Assembly (NCBI GenBank): GCA_036496605.1
Contig: DASXKV010000001.1
Location: 1 to 64,000 of the forward strand
Source: Gemmatimonadaceae bacterium
Lineage (GTDB): Bacteria; Gemmatimonadota; Gemmatimonadetes; Gemmatimonadales; Gemmatimonadaceae
DNA: 64,000 nt
Direction of reading: 5' to 3'
Shown piece by piece: positions 18,513 to 27,945 of the stretch. The stretch's first letter is position 1. Every line of letters starts with the position of its first letter. The translations under genes and the position numbers were made by a program. The notes under the pieces are model-generated. The model did not search any database, had not been told where the DNA came from, and was given only the letters and a program-made list of their open reading frames with translations.

Positions 18513-19307
18513 TCATAGTCCCACGCGCGCTGTGAACGCCTCGCGCCGATCATCGGACGACACGAGACCGTCGCGCAGCACGACGACGCGCCGAGCATGC
18601 GCAGCAATGTCCTGCTCGTGCGTTACCATGATCACCGTCTGACCATTGTTCGCGAGATACTCGAACACCTTCATGATCTCTTCCGACGTCTGCGAGTCGA
18701 GGTTTCCGGTCGGCTCGTCTGCCAGCAGGATCGACGGATTGTTCACGAGCGCGCGCGCGATGGCGACGCGCTGCCGCTGACCGCCGGAGAGCTCGTTCGG
18801 CTTGTGGTCCATGCGGTTCTCGAGCTGCACCTGCGCGAGCGCATGTTTCGCGCGGCGCTTTCGCTCGTCGGCGGCGACCCCCGCGTACACGAGCGGAAGC
18901 TCCACGTTATGCAGCGCCGTCGCGCGGGGGAGCAGATTGAACGTCTGGAAGACGAATCCAATCTCTTTGTTGCGGACGCGCGCCAGCTCGTCATCAGTCA
19001 TGCGTGACACAAGCGTGCCGTTGAGCCAATACTCACCAGCCGTCGGCGTGTCGAGACAGCCGATGAGGTTCATCAGCGTCGACTTGCCCGAGCCGGAGGG
19101 GCCCATGATGGCGACGTACTCGTTACGGCCAATGGCGATGTCGACGCCACGCAATGCGCGCACGACTTCGCCGCCCATGTCGTAATCGCGCTTGATGCCG
19201 CGCGTCACGATCACCCATCGCTTCTCCGGCGCCTCCCCCGCTGCTTCGACGACGATCCGCCGTTCGGCGGTCGTCCCCATCGCTGGCTCGACGATCTCCT
19301 GGTTCAC
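18513..19307 (-). CDS. ABC transporter ATPase, MacB/LolD type
   Basis: A 264-aa ATPase subunit. Walker [10 protein letters not shown] is near residues 69-77, the Q-loop is in [12 protein letters not shown], the signature [15 protein letters not shown] is around 168-182, Walker [13 protein letters not shown] is around 190-201, and the switch histidine is in VTHEQDI. The D-x-G-x-x-V-x-A-L start ([16 protein letters not shown]) is typical of the MacB/LolD subfamily. It has a 35-residue extra N-terminus. It is the only ATPase in the operon, so it must serve all six permeases or an outside ATPase helps. It ends just before the A1 element and starts 2 bp after the adaptor gene. Confidence 0.92.
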   Translation of the reverse strand: MNQEIVEPAMGTTAERRIVVEAAGEAPEKRWVIVTRGIKRDYDMGGEVVRALRGVDIAIGRNEYVAIMGPSGSGKSTLMNLIGCLDTPTAGEYWLNGTLVSRMTDDELARVRNKEIGFVFQTFNLLPRATALHNVELPLVYAGVAADERKRRAKHALAQVQLENRMDHKPNELSGGQRQRVAIARALVNNPSILLADEPTGNLDSQTSEEIMKVFEYLANNGQTVIMVTHEQDIAAHARRVVVLRDGLVSSDDRREAFTARVGL

Positions 19308-19309
19308 GC

Positions 19310-20587
19310 CTACGCTCCCGGCTTCTTGACGTCAGGCTTGGTTTCCTTCACGAGCGTCCCGTCCTTCAGCTCGCGAATTGCCTGATAGGTTCCGGCGACG
19401 ATCTTCTCGTTTTCCTTCAGACCGCTCAGCACCTCGAAGTGCTTCTCGCCGGTGATCCCCCTCTTTACGGGCCGGAAAGTCACTTTGCTGTCGCTGCCGA
19501 CGACGAACACACCCTCGACGTCCTTCTTGCCGACTTCCTTCTTCGGCTTCGGCTTGCCTAACCCGACCGCGGTATCGCCGGACTGCACGGTCTCGTTTTC
19601 ACGTACCGTGAGCGCGATGATCGGGATGGACAGGACATTCTTCCGCGAATCCGTCACGATCTTCGCCGTCGCCGAGAAGTCCGGACGCGTTTCCGGCGGC
19701 ACGTTGAGCAGCTGAATCGTGACCTCGTAGTCGACGGCCTGATCGCCCGTTGCCTGCGTCGCCGTCGCCGACTTGACCGAGCTGTTGGAGATCTTGGTCA
19801 CGCGCCCGATGAACGTCGTATCAGGAAATGCATCGATCTGCACGAGGGCCGAATCGCCGATCTGGATTCGCGCGACGTCCGTCTCGTCGACCTTCACCTT
19901 CGTCTCGAGGACGGACATGTCGCTGATCGTGAGCAGCGTCGCCGCGTCCTTGTTCAGCGTTCCCATGATCGCGGTCTCGCCGCCCTCGACGTTGAGCCGA
20001 GTGACGCGGCCGGCCATCGGCGCGTAGATCGTCGTTTTACCAAGCGCACTGCGAACCTGCGCGAGCTCGGCGGTGTTCTGATCGATGAGGTGATTCTGCG
20101 ACTCGAGAACGGCCTGATCGACGTCCACGGTCGTGCGAAGCTGTTCCAGTTGCTCGTCGGAGATCAGTTGGGCATTGGCCTTCTTGATCTCGAGCGAGCG
20201 CTCGTAGCTCTTCTGCGCCTGGAGCAAGTTCGCTCTTGCCTGGGCGGCCGACGCCTTCGCCGCCGAGAGTGCCGCTTCCGCGCGCTGCACGTTCGCCTGC
20301 GCTTCCTGCGGATCGATCTGCAGGAGGAACTCGCCCTTCGAGACCATCTCGCCTTCCTTCACCGCCAGCCTAACGATCTTGCCGGTGATGTCGGAGCTGA
20401 GGTCGACCTTCGTATGCGGTGTGACGTTGCCGCTCGCCGTCACCGAGGCGATGAGATCGCGCTTCTGGACCGGTTCGATGCGCACGCTCACTTCCTTCGC
20501 CCCGCTGCGCATCGCCGTCAGGGTGATGACGATGATGAGAGCGATCCCCACAACGCCTGCCACCGACAGCTTCGTTTTCTTACTCAT
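19310..20587 (-). CDS. Periplasmic adaptor (HlyD/MacA-type membrane fusion protein)
   Basis: A 425-aa membrane fusion protein. An N-terminal signal anchor (about 5-25, [18 protein letters not shown]) is followed by a lipoyl/barrel-sandwich half (about 50-85, [19 protein letters not shown]). A long coiled-coil hairpin comes next (about 90-180, [20 protein letters not shown]), then the second lipoyl half, a beta-barrel (about 225-300) and a membrane-proximal domain. A Lys-rich insertion ([15 protein letters not shown], about 350) interrupts the last domain. ATG 20587 is preferred to the frame start at 20608. Such adaptors bridge MacB-type permeases to TolC. It lies 17 bp downstream of the tolC-like gene. 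Confidence 0.9.
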   Translation of the reverse strand: MSKKTKLSVAGVVGIALIIVITLTAMRSGAKEVSVRIEPVQKRDLIASVTASGNVTPHTKVDLSSDITGKIVRLAVKEGEMVSKGEFLLQIDPQEAQANVQRAEAALSAAKASAAQARANLLQAQKSYERSLEIKKANAQLISDEQLEQLRTTVDVDQAVLESQNHLIDQNTAELAQVRSALGKTTIYAPMAGRVTRLNVEGGETAIMGTLNKDAATLLTISDMSVLETKVKVDETDVARIQIGDSALVQIDAFPDTTFIGRVTKISNSSVKSATATQATGDQAVDYEVTIQLLNVPPETRPDFSATAKIVTDSRKNVLSIPIIALTVRENETVQSGDTAVGLGKPKPKKEVGKKDVEGVFVVGSDSKVTFRPVKRGITGEKHFEVLSGLKENEKIVAGTYQAIRELKDGTLVKETKPDVKKPGA

Positions 20588-20604
20588 GTATGAGCCTCTG
20601 TCGC

Positions 20605-22116
20605 TCAACGGAGGGGACGTCCGACCGCATCTTCCAGCACGGCGAACGCCCGGTGATAGGCATAAATCGCGTTGATCCGATCGGTCCGCGCCTGCACGTA
20701 CGTGCCAACGGCCGTCGTCACATCCAGGAACGTCGTCGCGCCGACGCGATATCGCTCCTGCGCGTACGTCAACTCTTCAGCAGCCTTCTGCGCATTCACT
20801 TCCTGCATCTCTACCGTTCGCGCCGCGGTCACGAGATTCAGGTACCCCTGCGTCACGTCGGCCGTCATCTGCAGCTCGCGCGACCTCACATTCAGACGCG
20901 CGTTGTCACGATCGACCTGCGCCTGCTCCACACGCTGCTCGCGGTTGAAGTTGTCGAAGATCGGAATCGACAACGTCGCCGAAAAAGCGAGCGGTGCGCG
21001 CTGGAACTTGAAGGGAAACTGGCTGTTCTCGGACCGAATTTGCGCGGCCTGATCGGTCGTGAGCGCGAACCGACCATTGTTGCAGTTCAGGCTCGCCATG
21101 TTCAGCGCCGTCCGAATCGAGTCCTGCGAGAGGCAGCTGCTGAGGCCTCGCTGGTTCGAGAGCATTACTTGCTGCACCGGAAAATCAGAGTTCGTGTATT
21201 GGAACGACGTCCCGCTCCATCCGGTCGATAGGCTCAGCGTCGGCGTATAGTTGGACTGCGCCACGCGGACGTTCCAGCCGGCCGAGCGCTCTCGTTCACG
21301 CAGCGCGTGCACCGCGGGATTCACGCGACGCGCGAGATCGAGCACCGAGTCGAGTGAAAAGCTCGGCTTCGCGATCGTGAAAGTCGTCGTCAGCTGCACG
21401 CCGCCCGATGGCGGCTGCACGCCGATTTGCTGGAACAGCTTGACCTTTTCGACTTCGGCTGTGTTGTGGGCGGTGAGTGCCGCCACTTCGGCTTGCCCGA
21501 GCGTCACCTCCGCTCGTCGCACGGCGAGAATGTTGTCGGCGCCGACCGCCACACGCGCCTTTGCCAACTCGAGATTCGCCTGCTGAACCTGGACGAGCGT
21601 GTCTTGGAGCGCGCCATTCGCCTCGGCGCCGAGCGCCGTGATGTACTGCTCCGTCACGAGCGATCGCATCGTCTCTGACGTGCCGACGATGTCAGCGTCT
21701 GCGGCGATGCGACTCGCTTTTGCCGCGCGCGGTTGCACGAGGGTGCCGGCATTGATGCGATAGTTCAGCCCGAGGAAATACTGTGACTGAAGCTGATCGG
21801 ATCCGACGGCCAGCGAGCCACCCTGAACGAAGATCTGGCCGCCCTGCTGGTAGCCGCTGTAGAACTGCGCGTTCGACGATGGCAGCAGTGCGCCGTAGGC
21901 AGCCCTTACCTGCGCGTCGGCGGTCTTCCGCTCGTTGGCAACGGTGAGGTAGAGCGGGTTGTTTTGTCGGGCCAGTGAAATGGCCTCGTCGAGAGTGAGT
22001 GAGGTCGGCGAGGCTGGGGAGGACTGCTTCAGAGAGCTGGGCACCTGTGCCGCAAGAGCAGCGGGCGAGAAGGCGCCGAGCAGCGCCGAGAGGGCGACCG
22101 GCTTCAGCAAACGCAT
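20605..22116 (-). CDS. TolC-family outer-membrane efflux protein
   Basis: A 503-aa TolC-type protein, the outer-membrane channel of the export system. The signal peptide is residues 1-22 (MRLLKPVALSALLGAFSPAALA). Two OEP repeats follow: the first about 38-250, with LTLDEAISLARQNNPLYL, and the second about 265-495, with LDLARRVNPAVHALRERERSA. Long helices are rich in Ala, Gln and Arg. It is the first gene of the operon and is preceded by a 140-bp gap holding one octamer copy (22236). The substrate of the system is unknown; adjacent genes give no hint of an antibiotic or peptide. Confidence 0.9.
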   Translation of the reverse strand: MRLLKPVALSALLGAFSPAALAAQVPSSLKQSSPASPTSLTLDEAISLARQNNPLYLTVANERKTADAQVRAAYGALLPSSNAQFYSGYQQGGQIFVQGGSLAVGSDQLQSQYFLGLNYRINAGTLVQPRAAKASRIAADADIVGTSETMRSLVTEQYITALGAEANGALQDTLVQVQQANLELAKARVAVGADNILAVRRAEVTLGQAEVAALTAHNTAEVEKVKLFQQIGVQPPSGGVQLTTTFTIAKPSFSLDSVLDLARRVNPAVHALRERERSAGWNVRVAQSNYTPTLSLSTGWSGTSFQYTNSDFPVQQVMLSNQRGLSSCLSQDSIRTALNMASLNCNNGRFALTTDQAAQIRSENSQFPFKFQRAPLAFSATLSIPIFDNFNREQRVEQAQVDRDNARLNVRSRELQMTADVTQGYLNLVTAARTVEMQEVNAQKAAEELTYAQERYRVGATTFLDVTTAVGTYVQARTDRINAIYAYHRAFAVLEDAVGRPLR

Positions 22117-22256
22117 TGTAGGTGGGTCCTATGGCTGGAAGTCTGCGGGCAGTACGGGGTGCGCATCCGGCCGGTTTCAAGGATCGACCGGTTCCGAAAG
22201 CGATGAAAGGCCAAGCCGGGGGAGCAGGCTTGGAACGTTAGGCGGAGCCCAGAAAT

Positions 22257-22979
22257 CTAGCGGGGTGCCTCGTCTCGCAGGGCGACGATTCCGCTCTCGG
22301 CGATGGCGACCTTGAGCACGCGTCCGGCACCGTCGATCCAGAACTCCCGCCGGGGAAATCCTTGGGCGCTCAGTACGAAGTGCGTGGCAGGGATCGGGGT
22401 CCCGCCGATACTAACCGGGCTCGCGCCCCGATCCTCGAGATTGGCGACTGCCTGCAGCCCCGCTCGCGGCGAGAGAATAGTCAACGAGCCGGATCGTCGG
22501 CCGAGGGTGACGAAGTACAGCTGATGTATGACGTCCTCATCGAGAACGACGACTCCCCGGGGGACCACATACTCCCGGGTCGACTCTCCGTCACGTGTGC
22601 GGAGCATAGAGCTGAAACGGCCGGGTCTGGCTCGGGCTTGTAGGCGAACACCATTCGAACTGCCTTGGACGGAGACGTCGTACGTGAGCGGAGCTCCCGT
22701 CGAGTCGCAGGTCAGCGTCGGCACGATTCGGCGATCGCCGAGCGCAACTTGGGCCGTCGCACGGTACGATTCGCTGATACCCGAGCCCGACGCGTGGATG
22801 ATTCGAAAGGATTCGCGACCAATCGGTGCGCCGTTGCGCGAGATCAGAAACGTCCCCTCGTCCAGAGTGTGGCTGAGGGCCTGAGCACCCGTCACGGACA
22901 GGGGGATCACAGCGCTAACCGCCAGCGCTGCTTGGACTATTGCCAGCGAGCCGAGTTTCATGCGGCTCATCCTACCCAT
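22257..22979 (-). CDS. Exported protein of unknown function
   Basis: A 240-aa protein with an N-terminal signal peptide (about 8-32, LGSLAIVQAALAVSAVIPLSV) and a beta-rich mature part. The text GTFLISRNGAPIGRESFRI near the start, VPRGVVVLDEDVIHQLYFV in the middle and FPRREFWIDGAGRVLKVAIA near the end resemble periplasmic proteins that carry a repeated 'substrate seen, value returned' beta fold (DUF-type), but I cannot name the family with confidence. Starts at 22979, 22970 and 22961 are all possible. It lies between the creatininase-like gene and tolC on the same strand, with 140 bp before tolC, so it may be transcribed separately. Confidence 0.65.
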   Translation of the reverse strand: MGRMSRMKLGSLAIVQAALAVSAVIPLSVTGAQALSHTLDEGTFLISRNGAPIGRESFRIIHASGSGISESYRATAQVALGDRRIVPTLTCDSTGAPLTYDVSVQGSSNGVRLQARARPGRFSSMLRTRDGESTREYVVPRGVVVLDEDVIHQLYFVTLGRRSGSLTILSPRAGLQAVANLEDRGASPVSIGGTPIPATHFVLSAQGFPRREFWIDGAGRVLKVAIAESGIVALRDEAPR

Positions 22980-23003
22980 GTGGCCGGTGTCGGTTCCCGA
23001 TTG

Positions 23004-23765
23004 TCACGATTCGTCGAGGGGTGGGGCGAGGAACACGCGCTCTCGAATGCGCTCCCGAATCCGCTGATAGATCCGTTCTCCTTTCGCCGCCGTGGCGAGG
23101 CGTGGTCGCCCAATCGACCCTGGGCTTCCCTTTGGCACGCGCAACCAGCCGCGACGGTACCGTCGAAGCTCATCTCGCGACATCATATAATCCTGAGCGA
23201 GGTCGGCCGCTACCAGGTCCGGCGCCAAATACAGCAGGAGGGAGGTGTCTACCTCGTCGCCGTGCATGGGTTCGGATTGCCCCTCGAGCAGGTCGCTGAA
23301 ATCCACCTCGAAGATATCGACGACGCGAACGCGAGCGTTCGACGTGACGACGGTCGAAAGCGCTTCGAGATGCGGATCGTGTTCGTGGGCCGTCAATAGT
23401 ACAAATTCCTCAACCCCTGTGGCCTCCCAGGAGTCGATCAGATCGTTGAGCATCCGATGAAGCGTCTTGCGCCGCAGCGATGCATTGCCGGGGAAACCGC
23501 GTTCCGTGTCGACGTTCACACCGTATTCGAGCGTGGGCGCGCGAAGCACGCTGAACTCAGCCGACAAGTCGTCCGCGAGATGCTCGACGATGATCGTATC
23601 GCAGCCCAACGGCATGTGTGGACCATGCTGCTCGCACGTACCAATCGGAATGATCAATCGCGGATCCTGAGCGAGCGCGTGCGCAACCTGGTCGGGACGA
23701 AGCTCCTTCAGGCGCCAGGAGTTCAGCTCCGGACGCGCGTCAGGCGCGGGGAGTGGCTGAGTCAT
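23004..23765 (-). CDS. Creatininase-family amidohydrolase
   Basis: A 253-aa metal-dependent hydrolase of the creatininase family. The metal-binding motif is clear: IIPIGTCEQHGPHMPLGCDT near residues 32-51, with E, H and D ligands. GNASLRRKTLHRMLNDL and LLTAHEHDPHLEAL follow, the latter close to the usual N-G-H-G position but reading A-H-E-H-D. Members include creatininase, MftE and F420-related enzymes; the substrate here is unknown. ATG 23765 is used because MTQPLPAPDARPELNSWRL leads into the conserved fold, while the open frame upstream is the shadow of the kinase gene. Its start is 16 bp from the divergent kinase start. Confidence 0.8.
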   Translation of the reverse strand: MTQPLPAPDARPELNSWRLKELRPDQVAHALAQDPRLIIPIGTCEQHGPHMPLGCDTIIVEHLADDLSAEFSVLRAPTLEYGVNVDTERGFPGNASLRRKTLHRMLNDLIDSWEATGVEEFVLLTAHEHDPHLEALSTVVTSNARVRVVDIFEVDFSDLLEGQSEPMHGDEVDTSLLLYLAPDLVAADLAQDYMMSRDELRRYRRGWLRVPKGSPGSIGRPRLATAAKGERIYQRIRERIRERVFLAPPLDES

Positions 23766-23781
23766 TCGCGATGAGCTGACG

Positions 23782-26700
23782 TTGAAAAGCGCATCTCCGA
23801 CATCGTCTGGTTCACCGCGCCGACTTCTTACGCCCGGCGCCGCCTGGGCGACGGTCATCGCGGTCGCAGCACTCACCGCGAGTCGCTGGCTCGACGTGCC
23901 GACGGTACAGTACTTGGCAATCTGGACGCTCGCCACCATCGCGGCCGGGCTGATGGCCGCTCGGCTCCGCGGCGCGGAGAGGCGCTGGGCGATCGGCTGC
24001 GTCACACTGCTCGGCGTCGGCGTCATTGTCGCAGCACGCGCTCAGTATCAATTGGCGCGCATCACCACGCACTGGGGCGAGTGGCAGGAAGCGCGTGCGC
24101 GCGCTGGTCTCGAGGCGCTTGGTGCGGCGCTTGCCGACGCCGAGCGAGACCTCGCGCAGTGCGCGACGGCGGCGCTCACGCTGCCAGTCGACCGCGAGGA
24201 AGCATTCTCGCGATTGCAGACACTTGTGGAGGGTGAAGACGAACGCGGCGTTGTCGTCTTCGTTGGTGATAGCGCCTATGCCTGGGCCGGACGATTTCGG
24301 GCTGCGCCAGACACGTTGACCGCGCAAAGAGCCGTCTCGGCGTCCGACTTCTACCTCACGCTTTATGCTACGTCACGGCGCGGGAATGACCGCGCCATCG
24401 CGACGGTGCTGCTCTCGGCCGCGGCCCCAGCCGATCGACTTTCGCGTCCCCTCTCACAGCGTGTCGCGCACGCCTCCGCGCTGGACGATTTCACCTTTTC
24501 TTCGCCGGGAACGGTGGCTGGCCCGGGCCCGGTGCTGCATTTCAAGTACGACGGCAACGCGATTCTGGACGCGCGCGCCGCGCCGTTGCAATCGGGCGAG
24601 GTAATTCAGAAGCTGCACGAGTCGTTGCGCATCGACGTCGGACTGCTGCTCGGCGCGGCGCTCGCGTGCTTCATCATCGCGGCATGGAGAGAGACGCGCC
24701 GAGTCGGGCCCCGCCTCGTAACGTTAGGCATCTCGCTCGCCTGCGTTGCGCTCGTACCGCTCAACGAGTACTCGAACTTCACGCGCCTGTTCGACCCGAC
24801 GGTCTACTTCACCTCTATTGCAGGGGCGTTGACCGCGAGTGCGGGCGCGCTTGCCTTAACGAGTGCCATCGTCCTACTCGCTCTTCTCACGCTCCTCCGT
24901 CGAGGCCGTCGACCAACACGCATCACTGCCGCAGCCATGGTCGTCATCGCCGCTGGCCTCGGACCGTTCCTTCTCCGTGACCTCTCCCGAGGCATTCGAC
25001 CGCCGACCTATGGCGTGAGCTCGGCGCTCTGGCTCATCTGGGAGATTCCACTGTTCCTGGCGGCCGTTTCCGTCTTGCTCGCGGGAGCCGGCGCCGGCGG
25101 CGTACTTCTCGGTCGCTCTCGAGGGCTGCCCGCGTGGGCCGGCTCAGCAATCGCCGCCATTGCCGCGGTGATCGCGCCGATCGTGTGGCAAGCACCGGGG
25201 CAATGGCCGTGGTGGTACACGTTTCTCTGGATCGCCGCGATTGTGGCGCTCGCGTTAGGTCGTCAAACGCGATTCGTCGTATTGAATGCGGCGATCGTTG
25301 CGGCGCTTGGTGCATCGACGCTGGTGTGGGGACGCACCGCCCGCGGCCGCGTCGAGCTCGCCGAGCGCGATCTCGCCGGGTTGAGCGATCCCGATCCGCA
25401 GGGAGCCGCGCGCTCACTTCTCGACCGCTTCGCCGCGTCACTCGAAGGCGAACCCTTACCTGCCACGCGCGCCGGACTACTGCAGCACTATGTCGGTTCG
25501 GCGCTCGCTGCTGCTGACTATCCAACGGCGCTATTTGCCTGGTCCGACGCGGGCGTTCCGATCGCCTCGCTCAGCACGGCGCGGTTCAACGTTCCCCTCG
25601 ATGCCGTTAGGCGCGCCGTCATCGAGGCAACCCGGGTGCGACATGCGGTCACGAGTAGCGTTTCAGCCGATCCGGCGACGGAGCTCGTACTTGCCGTTCC
25701 CGCAACGACCCAATCTGACAGCGGCTCGGCGACGGTCGTCGTGCTCGCGCCGCGCACGCGCCTGATCCACGCCGATCCGTTCAATTCCTTGTTCGGTCTC
25801 GAGGCGGAGCCGGAGGGAGTTCCGCCGTACACACTGCAGATTACGCAGCTCGATGCGTCGCGTTCTGCGCCGGCACAAGAAGGGCGAGTGATCTGGCGAC
25901 GACGCGAGAGTGCGTTGCACGGCGACTGGTTGGCGCACACCGGCAGTGGCCTGGCGCGAGTGCACATCGAGGTAGAGCTGAGGAACACTGTTGCGCTCGT
26001 GGAGCGCGGTACACTGATCGTGCTCCTCGATCTTGGTATCGTTGGTCTGCTCTGGATTCTCAGCGTCGTCGCCGATGGCGGTTTTGTCCGATGGCTTCGC
26101 GCGCGGCGACGCACGTGGGCGCGCAGCTACCGGCTACGCCTAACGCTCGCATTGTTCGCCTTCTTCGTCATTCCCGCGATTGCGTTCGCGGTCTGGTCGT
26201 ATCAGCAGCTCTCGGGCGAAGCCGTAGGGGCGCGCGACGTCCTCGTTCGCGAGACGCTGCGCGCCGTCTCGCCAAACGATACCGGCTCGACATGGCTCGC
26301 CGATGAAAGCGTGCGCCTCGACACGCCGCTCATGGCCTACTTCGGCGGTGAGTTGCGGGACGCGAGCGACCCGCTGTTGACGTCGCTCGCGCCGGTCGGA
26401 CGCTTTCTCCGCGACGACGTCGAGCGTCTTCTCGTGCTCGGCGACGAAGAGTCTCTCAGTCGTGCCCTTTCGATTGGATCGGCGACCTCGCTTGTCGGCT
26501 TCCGATCGATCGATCGGCAGGGGCTCCCCGACCTTGTCGTCGCGGCCCCAGCGGGCCCTGAGGAGCTTACGCTCGGCCTGGGTCGCGATGACTTGAGCAT
26601 CTTTGTACTCTTTGCAACCGCCGTCGGTGCCGTCGCGGCACTTTGGTTGAGCGGCATCGCCGCGCGCCAACTGGCGAGGCCGATCGGCAGCCTCCGAACC

Positions 26701-27867
26701 GCGGCACTCTCCCTCGCGGCCGGTGAGCGTCTTCCGCCGCTCGAGGCCGAGCCGACGGTCGAATTTCGGCCGGTGTTCGCCGCGTTCCGTCGGATGGCGG
26801 CCGATCTCAATGCCAGCCGCTCGGCGCTCGAGGAAGCTCAGCGGCGCATTGCCGCGATCCTCCGCAACGTTGCCAGCGGCGTCATCGCCGTCGATTCGAC
26901 GGGGCATGTCCTTCTCGCGAATCCACGCGCCGACGTCATGCTCGACGCCTCGCTGCCACCGGGGACACAGCTTGCCGATGTCGCGCCTCCGAAGCTCAGC
27001 GACGCGGTCAAGCGCGTCTTCGCCGGCGCGCCAGAGGAGGTTGCGTTCGAGCTCCCGATGCGCGGCGGTGAACAGGAGCTCCGCGTGCGCCTAACGCCGC
27101 TCGCCGATGCCGTCGTCATCACGCTCGACGACGTCACCCAGGTTGCCCGCGCGCAACGCGTGCTGGCCTGGGGAGAGATGGCGCGGCAGGTGGCGCACGA
27201 GATCAAGAATCCGCTCACCCCGATCCGCCTGGGCGTGCAACATCTCCGGCGTGCGCGTGCCGACCGTCGGGTCGATTTCGATCGGGTGCTGGAGCAGAAC
27301 GTCAATCGGATTCTGGCCGAGATCGATCGGCTCGACGAGATCGCCCGCGCGTTCAGCCGCTACGGGTCGGCGCCTAACGAGCGCGCTCCGGCCGAAGCGA
27401 CGGACGTGGCGGCGGTGGTTCGCGACGTCGTGGCGCTCGAATCCATGGCGGAGGGCGGCGAAGGCCAGGACACGGTGCGCTGGCGGGTCGACGGTGCAGA
27501 CGAATCCGTGACCGCCATGGCCACCGGCCAGGAGCTTCGTGAGGTGTTGCTCAACGTCTTCGAGAATGCGCGGCTCGCCGGAGCGCGTGAAGTGACGATC
27601 GCGGTGGGCCAGAACGGGATCGAGCCGGAGCACAGCGATGGGGAGTCGCGCGTCGAGATCTCGGTTCGCGACGACGGAAAGGGCATTCCCCCCGATGTGC
27701 TGCCGCGCATCTTCGAGCCGCACTTCTCGACGCGCACGAGCGGTAGCGGCCTCGGCCTCGCCATAAGCCGTCAGATCATCGATGCGTGGGGCGGCGCGAT
27801 CTCGGTCGAGAGCGAGCCGGGGCATGGAACCACGGTTCGCATCGAGTTGAGAGTGGCCAGGGGCTAG
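23782..27867 (+). CDS. Very large NtrY-like sensor histidine kinase
   Basis: A 1361-aa membrane kinase. Helices about 20-36, 43-60 and 68-86 are followed by a periplasmic domain (about 90-285). A block of at least six more helices lies about 287-515, then a second periplasmic domain (about 520-740), helices around 750 and 790, a third periplasmic loop and a helix near 935-955. A HAMP domain (about 955-1010), a PAS domain (about 1025-1090), HisKA with phospho-acceptor His about 1139 (RQVAHEIKNPLTPIRLG) and HATPase_c (DDGKGIP, FSTRTSGSGLGLAIS) complete it. The kinase core matches NtrY. The TTG start is uncertain; GTG 23898 is possible. Five octamer copies lie inside. An NtrX-like regulator is at 44734, far away. 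Confidence 0.85.
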   Translation: MKSASPTSSGSPRRLLTPGAAWATVIAVAALTASRWLDVPTVQYLAIWTLATIAAGLMAARLRGAERRWAIGCVTLLGVGVIVAARAQYQLARITTHWGEWQEARARAGLEALGAALADAERDLAQCATAALTLPVDREEAFSRLQTLVEGEDERGVVVFVGDSAYAWAGRFRAAPDTLTAQRAVSASDFYLTLYATSRRGNDRAIATVLLSAAAPADRLSRPLSQRVAHASALDDFTFSSPGTVAGPGPVLHFKYDGNAILDARAAPLQSGEVIQKLHESLRIDVGLLLGAALACFIIAAWRETRRVGPRLVTLGISLACVALVPLNEYSNFTRLFDPTVYFTSIAGALTASAGALALTSAIVLLALLTLLRRGRRPTRITAAAMVVIAAGLGPFLLRDLSRGIRPPTYGVSSALWLIWEIPLFLAAVSVLLAGAGAGGVLLGRSRGLPAWAGSAIAAIAAVIAPIVWQAPGQWPWWYTFLWIAAIVALALGRQTRFVVLNAAIVAALGASTLVWGRTARGRVELAERDLAGLSDPDPQGAARSLLDRFAASLEGEPLPATRAGLLQHYVGSALAAADYPTALFAWSDAGVPIASLSTARFNVPLDAVRRAVIEATRVRHAVTSSVSADPATELVLAVPATTQSDSGSATVVVLAPRTRLIHADPFNSLFGLEAEPEGVPPYTLQITQLDASRSAPAQEGRVIWRRRESALHGDWLAHTGSGLARVHIEVELRNTVALVERGTLIVLLDLGIVGLLWILSVVADGGFVRWLRARRRTWARSYRLRLTLALFAFFVIPAIAFAVWSYQQLSGEAVGARDVLVRETLRAVSPNDTGSTWLADESVRLDTPLMAYFGGELRDASDPLLTSLAPVGRFLRDDVERLLVLGDEESLSRALSIGSATSLVGFRSIDRQGLPDLVVAAPAGPEELTLGLGRDDLSIFVLFATAVGAVAALWLSGIAARQLARPIGSLRTAALSLAAGERLPPLEAEPTVEFRPVFAAFRRMAADLNASRSALEEAQRRIAAILRNVASGVIAVDSTGHVLLANPRADVMLDASLPPGTQLADVAPPKLSDAVKRVFAGAPEEVAFELPMRGGEQELRVRLTPLADAVVITLDDVTQVARAQRVLAWGEMARQVAHEIKNPLTPIRLGVQHLRRARADRRVDFDRVLEQNVNRILAEIDRLDEIARAFSRYGSAPNERAPAEATDVAAVVRDVVALESMAEGGEGQDTVRWRVDGADESVTAMATGQELREVLLNVFENARLAGAREVTIAVGQNGIEPEHSDGESRVEISVRDDGKGIPPDVLPRIFEPHFSTRTSGSGLGLAISRQIIDAWGGAISVESEPGHGTTVRIELRVARG

Positions 27868-27945
27868 GGCATAGAGCCTCGGTCCATCGTCAGGGGTCAT
27901 TCGGCTCTCCCACGGCACTTAGAAGCCCCCTCTATCCCGTGAGCC
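27859..27945. repeat. Weak G-rich/C-rich intergenic element
   Basis: AGGGGCTAGGGCATAG at 27859-27874 is partly complementary to AGCCCCCTCTATCCCGTGAG at 27924-27943. It straddles the convergent ends of the kinase and aldehyde dehydrogenase genes. It is a weaker member of the GGGGCTAGGGG element group. Confidence 0.4.
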
